Below are positions 1-5,118 of a stretch of DNA of 7,295 bases, in pieces (the first letter of the stretch is position 1; every line of letters begins with the position of its first letter). Origin of the DNA: an uncultured Alistipes sp. (GTDB lineage: Bacteria > Bacteroidota > Bacteroidia > Bacteroidales > Rikenellaceae); contig CAAFWE010000058.1 in assembly GCA_900766655.1 (NCBI GenBank), forward strand, positions 1 to 7,295, in the 5' to 3' direction. Under the pieces are notes generated by a model, which saw only the letters and a list, made by a program, of their open reading frames with translations, made no database searches and was not told where the DNA came from. The position numbers and the translations under genes are program-made.

Positions 1-144
1 ACACTTTACGCTATACGACAAACTCGGCTCGGCAACAATAGTCACCTCCAGCTTGCCATTAGGCGAGAGGAGTTTATACTCCTTTGCGGCAAATGCCTCC
101 ACGCACACTACAACTGCGCAGAGCAAAAATAGGATTCGTTTCAT
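1..144 (-). CDS. Secreted GH97-like (SusB-type) glycoside hydrolase, N-terminal fragment
   Basis: Only the first 48 codons are present; the gene continues past the left edge. The start is the ATG at 144-142. Residues 1 to about 19 form a Sec signal peptide: MKR, then a hydrophobic stretch, ending near the small residues AFAA. The mature protein begins KEYKLLSPNGKLEVTI, followed by a short segment ending LSYSVKC. This S-P-N/D-G-K-L-x-V-x-I opening followed by a Y-S-V strand resembles the N-terminal beta-sandwich domain of family GH97 alpha-glucosidases and alpha-galactosidases such as SusB, which act in the periplasm on glycans. The gene starts 31 bp after thiL on the same strand with no -7 box in the gap, so it may be read from the thiL transcript. 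The family call is inferred from about 25 mature residues. Other Bacteroidota hydrolases open with similar SPNGKL-like strands, so the exact family and substrate are uncertain. Confidence 0.6.
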   Translation of the reverse strand, partial: MKRILFLLCAVVVCVEAFAAKEYKLLSPNGKLEVTIVAEPSLSYSVKC

Positions 145-175
145 TATAGGTTGTTTGTTTGGTTATTCTGTCTGA

Positions 176-1210
176 TTACTCTTTAGGAGTGAAACCTTGC
201 GCCTTGAGAGCAATATCGTTTCCGTCGGGAGTAACGAGGTATGCACCCGTAGTCTCGGCTGTGATATGTCCGATGATATCGATGCAACCCAACTTAATGA
301 TGCTCTCTCGCTTGTCGAGTGGCACAGTGAATAGCAACTCGTAGTCCTCGCCACCATTCAATGCCGCAATGACTGGATCGATATTCATCTCCTCGGCCAA
401 AGTCATAGTCTGCTTGGCGATAGGAATATGGTCGAGATAGATGCGAGCACCACACTTCGAAGCCTTGCAAATCTGCAACACCTCCGAGGCCAGACCATCC
501 GTAATATCAATCATCGAGGTTGGCACTACACCCTCCTTACGCAACGACTCTATCATATCAAAGCGAGCGCGCGGCTTGAGGTAACGCTCCAAGAGATATT
601 CGTGGCCCTCGAACTGCGGCTGTGGATCATCCAACCCCTGCAACACTCGCCTTTCACGCTCGAGCAAGCGGAGTCCCATATAGGAGGCACCCAAGTCGCC
701 CGTAATGCAGATAAGGTCGTGCTGCTTAGCTCCGCTGCGATAGCTCACATCGCACTTCTTTGCGCGGCCCACAGCTGTTATATTCACCACAAAGCCCGTA
801 ATCGATGCCGAGGTGTCACCACCTACGAGATCGACTCCAGCCTCATTGCAGGCGAATGCTACACCCTCGTAGAAGTCGTCGAGAAACTCTACCGATATCT
901 TCGACGAGATGCCCAAAGCGATGGTTATCTGCTCGGGCACTGCATTCATAGCCACCACATCGCTGATACCCTTGGTCACCGCCTTGTAGCCGAGGTGCTT
1001 CGGAGGGAAGTAGGTCAAATCGAAATCAATGCCCTCCAACATCGAGTCGGTAGAGACAACCACCGCCTTATCCCTCGATGCCTCGATAACTGCAGCATCG
1101 TCGCCAACGCCACGCGAGGTCGAGCTATTCTTCTTCTCGAACTTTGCGGTCAGACGGTCAATCAAACCGAACTCGCCCAACGACGCTATCTCTGTTCTAG
1201 CCTTTGCCAT
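176..1210 (-). CDS. thiL: Thiamine-monophosphate kinase ThiL
   Basis: ThiL is a cytosolic enzyme that phosphorylates thiamine monophosphate with ATP to give thiamine diphosphate, the last step of cofactor synthesis. The protein has 344 residues, full length for the family. The family's Mg/ATP and substrate motifs appear in order: GVGDDAA (34-40), STDSMLEG (53-60), GGDTS (130-134), TGDLGAS (170-176), DITDGL (235-240, usually D-x-S-D-G-L) and GGEDYELLF (286-294). This is the PurM/AIR-synthase-like fold. The start at 1210 is preceded by an A/G-rich AAAAGAGAAAG stretch a few bases upstream, and no longer in-frame start is needed to complete the motif set. It lies 176 bp downstream of adk on the same strand and 31 bp upstream of a GH97-like gene. 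No other thi genes are in the window, so the context gives no pathway clustering. Identification is firm; the operon structure is uncertain. Confidence 0.95.
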   Translation of the reverse strand: MAKARTEIASLGEFGLIDRLTAKFEKKNSSTSRGVGDDAAVIEASRDKAVVVSTDSMLEGIDFDLTYFPPKHLGYKAVTKGISDVVAMNAVPEQITIALGISSKISVEFLDDFYEGVAFACNEAGVDLVGGDTSASITGFVVNITAVGRAKKCDVSYRSGAKQHDLICITGDLGASYMGLRLLERERRVLQGLDDPQPQFEGHEYLLERYLKPRARFDMIESLRKEGVVPTSMIDITDGLASEVLQICKASKCGARIYLDHIPIAKQTMTLAEEMNIDPVIAALNGGEDYELLFTVPLDKRESIIKLGCIDIIGHITAETTGAYLVTPDGNDIALKAQGFTPKE

Positions 1211-1386
1211 ATCTTTCTCTTTTGCTATTAGCCATTATTAAACATTCTAAACATCCTCTCCCCGAAAATCGTCAATGATGAGATTATTTTTGTGCGATGC
1301 TAGGCGACAAACAGCGCAGCATAGTTAGCCTATGTGAGCATTTTGGCGACCGACGCACTCGTGCAAAAAGAACTCATCAGAACGAT
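1211..1386. other. adk-thiL intergenic region, no recognised element
   Basis: This 176-bp gap separates two minus-strand genes. I looked for the -7 box TAnnTTTG on the minus strand and found no match; the nearest is GCTGTTTG, which has two mismatches. There is no clear GC-rich hairpin followed by a T-tract that would end adk transcription. Minus-strand reading frames inside are only about 12-15 codons and show nothing protein-like. It may carry an unrecognised thiL promoter or leader, or simply be a spacer. Confidence 0.4.
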
Positions 1387-1962
1387 TTAGAGGTACTTCT
1401 CTACAACAGATGCGATTCGCTCGGCAACCTCCTCGATAGTACCCAACGAAGGAACGCTCTCGAACTTGCCCTGCTCACGATAGAAGTCGGCAACCACCGC
1501 AGTCTGTGCGTTGTAGATATCGATGCGGTTGCGGATGATCTCCTCCGACTGATCGTCGGCGCGTCCCGAATCCTTGCCACGAAGAAGGATGCGCTTGACG
1601 AGTTCCTCCTCTGGGACCTCCATATTAATCATCACAGCCACCTTCTGATTGTGCTTTGCGAGAATCTCATCGAAAGCCTCTGCCTGAGCAGTAGTGCGTG
1701 GGAAACCGTCGAAGATAACGCCATTGCCATCGTTGTGCTTTGCAACATAGTCGGCAATCATATCGATAACGAGCTGATCGGGTGCCAACTCACCACGCTC
1801 GATGCAAGCCTGCATCTGCAAGCCGAGATCGGTCTTGGCGGCAATCTGCTCGCGAATAACATTTCCTGTTGAGATGTGGCGAAGCGAGAAACGCTTCTCC
1901 AAAAGCTCCGACTGTGTTCCCTTTCCACATCCTGGAGCGCCAAAAAGTACAATATTCAACAT
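1387..1962 (-). CDS. adk: Adenylate kinase, short-LID form
   Basis: Adenylate kinase is a cytosolic enzyme that interconverts ATP + AMP and 2 ADP and sets adenylate energy charge. The 191-residue product opens with a P-loop, GAPGCGKGT (8-16). It then has the AMP-binding segment HISTGNVIRE (29-38), the FDGFPRT motif (84-90), the LID arginine region RGKDSGRADD (128-137) and the R-x-R-I-D-x-Y helix start (144-150). The LID is the short version without the roughly 30-residue (sometimes zinc-binding) insert, which fits the length near 190. One oddity: the usual Asp of ISTGD is Asn (residue 34), one base change from GAT to AAT. The start at 1962 sits about 30 nt downstream of a complete Bacteroidota promoter (1992-2022). 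The gene is divergent from the GNAT gene and is followed on the same strand by thiL. Confidence 0.96.
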   Translation of the reverse strand: MLNIVLFGAPGCGKGTQSELLEKRFSLRHISTGNVIREQIAAKTDLGLQMQACIERGELAPDQLVIDMIADYVAKHNDGNGVIFDGFPRTTAQAEAFDEILAKHNQKVAVMINMEVPEEELVKRILLRGKDSGRADDQSEEIIRNRIDIYNAQTAVVADFYREQGKFESVPSLGTIEEVAERIASVVEKYL

Positions 1963-1991
1963 TTTTTCTGTAGCATTTTATATTTACGCGA

Positions 1992-2022
1992 CAAAGGTAA
2001 CTCTTTTTGATTGAACAACAAA
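1992..2022 (-). promoter_or_regulatory. Promoter of adk (Bacteroidota -33/-7 type)
   Basis: Read on the minus strand, TTTG (2022-2019) is followed after 19 bp by TACCTTTG (1999-1992). This matches the primary sigma-factor consensus of Bacteroidota, -33 TTTG and -7 TAnnTTTG. Transcription would begin a few bases beyond 1992, giving adk a leader of roughly 20-25 nt. It is the only start region in the window where both elements are visible. Its -7 core and downstream bases are identical over 14 nt to those in front of feoB. Confidence 0.75.
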
Positions 2023-2046
2023 GTAAAAAACATTAGTTTTTTTCAC

Positions 2047-2054
2047 TATATTTG
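2047..2054 (+). promoter_or_regulatory. -7 box of the GNAT gene promoter
   Basis: TATATTTG matches the Bacteroidota -7 consensus TAnnTTTG and lies 32 bp before the GNAT start codon. No TTTG is present at the expected -33 distance, where the sequence is A-rich, so the promoter is half-supported. It is divergent from the adk promoter within the same 124-bp gap, and the two do not overlap. Confidence 0.6.
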
Positions 2055-2086
2055 CGCCATAAACACCAAATATTTTCAGATTAGCT

Positions 2087-2521
2087 ATGAACATCTATCG
2101 CACAAGGAGCGCGGCACCTCAACTCATCGAGGCGTTCGAGCGTCTGCTACCACAACTTTCATCGTCGGCGCAAATGCCTGATGCAGAGAGTATTGCCACA
2201 CTACTCGCGAACAACAACACCCATCTGTTTGTAGCCGAGAGCGAGGGGCGTATTGTGGGTATGCTAACACTCGCCATCGTGGAGCTTCCGACGGGGCGAA
2301 AAGCGTGGATTGAGGATGTGGTGGTCGATACCGAATTTCGTGGTCGAAAAATAGGCGAATTGCTCGTCGAAAAGGCCAAAGATGAGGCTGTGGCACTTGG
2401 GGCTAAAAAACTCTATCTCACCTCGAATCCATCGCGCAAAGCGGCACACGCCTTGTATGCAAAATGTGGCTTTGAGGTCTACGAAACCACGCTATTCCGC
2501 ATTGCCTCTCAAAAAAAATAG
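2087..2521 (+). CDS. GNAT-family N-acetyltransferase
   Basis: This 144-residue, single-domain protein is predicted to transfer an acetyl group from acetyl-CoA to an amine. The substrate cannot be told from sequence. The GNAT landmarks are visible. Strand beta4 and motif A run from about 74 to 95 (IEDVVVDTEFRGRKIGELLV), with the CoA pyrophosphate-binding loop R-G-R-K-I-G at 85-90, a variant of R-G-x-G-I-G. Motif B lies at about 109-130 (LYLTSNPSRKAAHALY, then KCGF), the usual N-x-x-R-x-x-A-x-x-L-Y-x-x-x-G-F segment. It is cytosolic, with no signal peptide or membrane segment. The start at 2087 follows a -7 box by 32 bp and has no Shine-Dalgarno sequence. The 3' end is an A-rich run before TAG. 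The YitT gene follows 73 bp later with its own -7 box, so co-transcription is possible but not required. The family is certain; the specific role is unknown. Confidence 0.9.
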   Translation: MNIYRTRSAAPQLIEAFERLLPQLSSSAQMPDAESIATLLANNNTHLFVAESEGRIVGMLTLAIVELPTGRKAWIEDVVVDTEFRGRKIGELLVEKAKDEAVALGAKKLYLTSNPSRKAAHALYAKCGFEVYETTLFRIASQKK

Positions 2522-2565
2522 AAGATTTTTTTGGCGCATACGAGTAGAAACAATCTATTTTTTCG

Positions 2566-2573
2566 TAAATTTG
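2566..2573 (+). promoter_or_regulatory. -7 box of the YitT-family gene promoter
   Basis: TAAATTTG matches the Bacteroidota -7 consensus and is followed by GCGGC. It lies 21 bp before the ATG at 2595, leaving a leader of roughly 15 nt. No TTTG lies at the expected -33 spacing. Its position inside the longer open frame that begins at 2382 argues that this upstream frame is not translated and that 2595 is the true start. Confidence 0.6.
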
Positions 2574-2594
2574 CGGCCCAGAACTCTTTTTACT

Positions 2595-3554
2595 ATGCAA
2601 TTGACACTTAACAAACCAAACCTACCTACCCTATTCAAGGAGTACTCTTTGATGGCATTGGGTATGTTCCTCTACTCGTTTGGCTGGATATGCTGTATTC
2701 TGCCTGCCAACGCAGCAGGTGGTGGTGCTACGGGTATTTCGCTGCTGCTCTATCACCTTACGGGAGGTGCCATTTCGATTGGTACAATGGTGCTGATTAT
2801 CAACGCCATACTCCTCATCATAGCGGGTTTTGTGGTCGGATGGAATTTCGGCATCAAGACCATCTATTGCGTGGTGGTGATGTCCGTCGTGATGCACTTC
2901 TTGCAGATATGGTTTACCACGCCTAATGGCTGGGTTGCCGAGATGATTATGGCTCGAGATAACCTCGTCAAACCCGATGGTACGATAGTCGATTTGTTCA
3001 ATCTCGATAACCGACTCCTATCGGCCATACTCGGTGGAATATGCTCGGGTGTGGGTGTCGCACTCTGCTTCCAGCAGGGCGGATCGACCGGAGGCTCGGA
3101 TATCGTTGTGATGATTGTAAACAAGTTCTACACCATCTCTTACGGTAAGTTCATCCGCTACACCGATGGCGTGATTATCTCGTCGGCACTCTTCCTTCCA
3201 GATGTAGGTATCGATGGTGTAATCTACGGATTTGTGATGGTAGCAGTGTTCAGCTATACGGTCGATATGATTCTCTCGGGTAACCAGCAGTCGAGTCAGA
3301 TTTTCATCGTCAGCAAGGACTACAAGACTATGGCCGACGCTATCAACCAAGAGGCTAAGCGTGGTGCTACGGTAATCGACGCTATGGGTTGGTACTCAAA
3401 GGAGAACTCGAAGGTTGTGATGTGTGTATGTCGTAAGCGCGACCTCGCAATGGTATTGAAGGTTGTTCGCGCAGTAGATCCCGACGCATTCATCACCATA
3501 GGCTCGGTAATGGGCGTTTATGGCAAGGGATTCGACGCCTTGAACAAGATATAA
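2595..3554 (+). CDS. YitT family membrane protein with C-terminal DUF2179 domain
   Basis: This 319-residue inner-membrane protein belongs to a conserved family of unknown biochemical function. About five to six hydrophobic segments occupy residues 16-110 and 140-228. The first includes the family signature ILPANAAGGGATGIS (35-49), and a second glycine-rich motif QQGGSTGGSDIV lies at 160-171. A polar segment of about 30 residues (110-139) separates the two hydrophobic halves. The C-terminal 90 residues (233-319: QIFIVSKDYKTMADAI through GSVMGVYGKGFD) match the soluble, ACT-like DUF2179 domain, probably cytoplasmic and perhaps ligand-sensing. I chose the ATG at 2595 rather than the in-frame ATG at 2382. 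The extra 71 residues are basic, unlike the family, and overlap the GNAT gene, and a -7 box lies at 2566-2573. It is followed by a strong terminator and is convergent with the phosphatase gene. Family assignment is strong; transport is often assumed but not shown by the sequence. Confidence 0.9.
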   Translation: MQLTLNKPNLPTLFKEYSLMALGMFLYSFGWICCILPANAAGGGATGISLLLYHLTGGAISIGTMVLIINAILLIIAGFVVGWNFGIKTIYCVVVMSVVMHFLQIWFTTPNGWVAEMIMARDNLVKPDGTIVDLFNLDNRLLSAILGGICSGVGVALCFQQGGSTGGSDIVVMIVNKFYTISYGKFIRYTDGVIISSALFLPDVGIDGVIYGFVMVAVFSYTVDMILSGNQQSSQIFIVSKDYKTMADAINQEAKRGATVIDAMGWYSKENSKVVMCVCRKRDLAMVLKVVRAVDPDAFITIGSVMGVYGKGFDALNKI

Positions 3555-3575
3555 ATCGGAGCATCGAGCAACAAT

Positions 3576-3602
3576 AAAGGCTGCCCAAGCGGGCAGCCTT
3601 TT
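3576..3602. terminator. Bidirectional intrinsic terminator
   Basis: AAAGGCTGCCC (3576-3586) and GGGCAGCCTTT (3591-3601) form a perfect 11-bp stem around the tetraloop AAGC. The plus strand ends in TTTT (3599-3602), and the minus-strand side continues as CCTTTATTG. It lies 21 bp after the YitT stop and 18 bp after the phosphatase stop, between convergent genes, so it can serve both. Confidence 0.88.
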
Positions 3603-3620
3603 CCATTCGTATCGAACGGA

Positions 3621-4949
3621 TTATCGTGTCTGATACTTCTTCAACTCGTTGGCGCGGTCGGTCATATACTTACGCACATCGTTCCACTTGTAGAATGGGC
3701 CCTCAACACTCTTGAGAGGGAGTGTGATATCGTTCTCGTTCTCGAGGAAACGCACCAACACATCGTCGCTCTTCTTGCTACGATAGAAGACCATCTGAAG
3801 ATTCGAAGCCATAGACATAAAGCGGTATGCGCGCCACTTATCGGCCACATTCTCGACGCTCGAGTAGTCGACATCACTGCGAATCTGGTCGCAATTGAGC
3901 ACCGAAAGCAAGGCGAGGAGGTAGTAGTCGTGACCGAAACGGAAGTTTGCCACTGCGCTATTCTTGCCCTCGATTGCGAGGTCGGCGTACTTAACGATAT
4001 CGTCTACGAGGTAGTGCATAGGTGCCAAATAGCGCTTCGAATCGGGCAAGTTTGCACCGAAGTAAGCGCAATACCAGCGGTAGTTCTCGCTCAGGTAGAC
4101 GAGGTAGACATCGTCGGGAGTGTAGACCGACTCGAGGAGAGTGCGGTCGTGGTAACCCAAGTTCTGCACAAACGCCATACGCTTGTATATCTGGAGCATA
4201 ACCGAGGTCTTGCTCTCGCCAAGAGCCTTGCAGAGCGCGTCAACATCGGTGAACATACGCTTCAACGGAGCGTCGAAATCCTTGGTTGCAGCCCACGCAT
4301 AGAAGGTCTTGTGCCACTCGTGGTCGGCAACATTGCGCTGACGATGGGTGTAGTTGCTCACTGCCGAGCGGATAGGGCGTGCCACATTCTGGTGCTCCTC
4401 GGCAGCATCCATACGGGTCTCCAAGAGTGGCTGGCACTCCTTGAGCGACTCGTTGAAAGCAGCCATCGAGAGGATGCAACGGGTGTAGTTCGACGAGCGC
4501 GAATCGATAATCGAACCACTACGGAACACAGGCTTGAAGCGTGCGTACATACGACGTGCGATACCCTTGTGCTGCTCCACGCCAAGGCGAGTGAGCTCGC
4601 CGATGCGATCCTTGTGCAACGAAGCGGCCCAAATCAGATACTTGGCAACCTCCTTACCCTTTGGTGTGAGGAGATTGAGCGAGTCGGCAACACGAACCAC
4701 CTTGACACCGTAGTCCACATAGTTGATCTGCGACTCGTGGCGCGAACCGTGGCGGCCATAGTGCGAGATGTAGAAAGGTTTGTAGCCCTTGGGGGCATCG
4801 GCAATAGGCTTGAAATAGTAAGGCGCGGCATAGACCGAGTGGGTAGCCATCGCAATGTGTGGATGAGCATCCACCTCCTCGCGAGAGGTCTGCGCAAGTG
4901 CAATCGATGCGATGCAGAGCGCAACTGAAAGGAATAAAAATCTCTTCAT
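3621..4949 (-). CDS. Secreted histidine acid phosphatase (clade 2; phytase/MINPP-like superfamily)
   Basis: This 442-residue phosphomonoesterase is of the histidine phosphatase superfamily, clade 2 (Pfam His_Phos_2), which includes acid phosphatases, phytases and multiple inositol-polyphosphate phosphatases. A Sec signal peptide spans about residues 1-19, ending ALA before Q20. There is no proper lipobox, so a soluble periplasmic protein is expected. The catalytic motif is YGRHGSRH (64-71) with nucleophile His67. A second phosphate-binding arginine is likely Arg157 in SRSSNYTRC (150-158), followed by the typical SMAAF (161-165). The proton-donor motif is RFGHDYYLLALL (337-348), with His340-Asp341 of the HD type rather than HAE. 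It starts 15 bp after the small Cys-rich gene with no promoter or terminator between, so it is probably the last gene of a feoB transcript, ending at the bidirectional terminator. The superfamily is certain. The substrate (phytate, other sugar phosphates or nucleotides) is inference only. Confidence 0.9.
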   Translation of the reverse strand: MKRFLFLSVALCIASIALAQTSREEVDAHPHIAMATHSVYAAPYYFKPIADAPKGYKPFYISHYGRHGSRHESQINYVDYGVKVVRVADSLNLLTPKGKEVAKYLIWAASLHKDRIGELTRLGVEQHKGIARRMYARFKPVFRSGSIIDSRSSNYTRCILSMAAFNESLKECQPLLETRMDAAEEHQNVARPIRSAVSNYTHRQRNVADHEWHKTFYAWAATKDFDAPLKRMFTDVDALCKALGESKTSVMLQIYKRMAFVQNLGYHDRTLLESVYTPDDVYLVYLSENYRWYCAYFGANLPDSKRYLAPMHYLVDDIVKYADLAIEGKNSAVANFRFGHDYYLLALLSVLNCDQIRSDVDYSSVENVADKWRAYRFMSMASNLQMVFYRSKKSDDVLVRFLENENDITLPLKSVEGPFYKWNDVRKYMTDRANELKKYQTR

Positions 4950-4964
4950 AAATAAAATATCAAA

Positions 4965-5111
4965 TTATTTGTTAGTTACTCTTCGTTTACAATCTCGGGT
5001 GCAGCCATCGCAATGCGACACTGGGCAGACGATGCGTCGAACGCACCACACCACAGCCGCCACCACAGCCACAGCAATCACCACCCAAGCCACCACATCG
5101 TGCCACACCAT
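4965..5111 (-). CDS. FeoB-associated Cys-rich membrane protein
   Basis: This small protein has 48 residues. A single Val/Ala-rich transmembrane helix spans about residues 6-22. The basic residues RR (25-26) come next, then a Cys-rich tail with Cys29, Cys34, Cys37 and Cys41 (C-x4-C-x2-C-x3-C) plus Cys23 at the membrane edge. The tail ends in basic KRRVTNK. This architecture, and the position directly behind feoB, match the small FeoB-associated Cys-rich proteins of Bacteroidota and Firmicutes, proposed to bind or hand on Fe(II) at the membrane. Biochemistry for the family is thin. The ATG at 5111 was preferred because AAGGAGT lies exactly between the feoB stop and this ATG. The reading frame is open further upstream (to 5153), but that start would overlap feoB. 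The ATG is only 1 nt from AAGGAG, so the GTG at codon 2 is a possible alternative. The dense CCAC-rich DNA here is just the complement of repeated GTG and GCT codons. Confidence 0.82.
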   Translation of the reverse strand: MVWHDVVAWVVIAVAVVAAVVWCVRRIVCPVSHCDGCTRDCKRRVTNK

Positions 5112-5118
5112 ACTCCTT
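5112..5118 (-). promoter_or_regulatory. Shine-Dalgarno between the feoB stop and the Cys-rich gene start
   Basis: On the minus strand the junction reads TAA-AAGGAGT-ATG. The feoB stop, a strong AAGGAG ribosome-binding site and the next start are packed into 13 nt. This predicts translational coupling of the two membrane proteins. Strong Shine-Dalgarno sites are uncommon in this phylum, and most starts in this window lack one. Confidence 0.7.

Noticed and set aside
428..1231. A 267-codon plus-strand frame antisense to thiL
   Set aside because: The sense strand is a complete ThiL; the antisense product shows no domain and has no supporting promoter.
1297..1872. A 191-codon plus-strand frame antisense to adk
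   Set aside because: It is a shadow of the adk coding sequence; no promoter, ribosome-binding site or recognisable protein family.
2382..2594. N-terminal extension of the YitT protein
   Set aside because: It overlaps the GNAT gene, encodes a basic non-membrane stretch unlike the family, and contains the -7 box at 2566-2573.
3930..4928. A 332-codon plus-strand frame antisense to the phosphatase
   Set aside because: It has the same codon-bias cause; the sense strand encodes a signal peptide, RHGSRH and HD motifs in one frame.
4955..4964. Possible -7 box directly before the phosphatase gene (minus-strand ATAATTTG)
   Set aside because: It mismatches both the T and the A of TAnnTTTG and overlaps the stop codon of the preceding gene, with no -33 element; operon read-through is simpler.
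5031..5111. CCAC/CAGC-rich low-complexity stretch that looks like a repeat array
   Set aside because: There is no regular period. It is the complement of consecutive GTG and GCT codons for the Val/Ala-rich membrane helix of the small Cys-rich protein.
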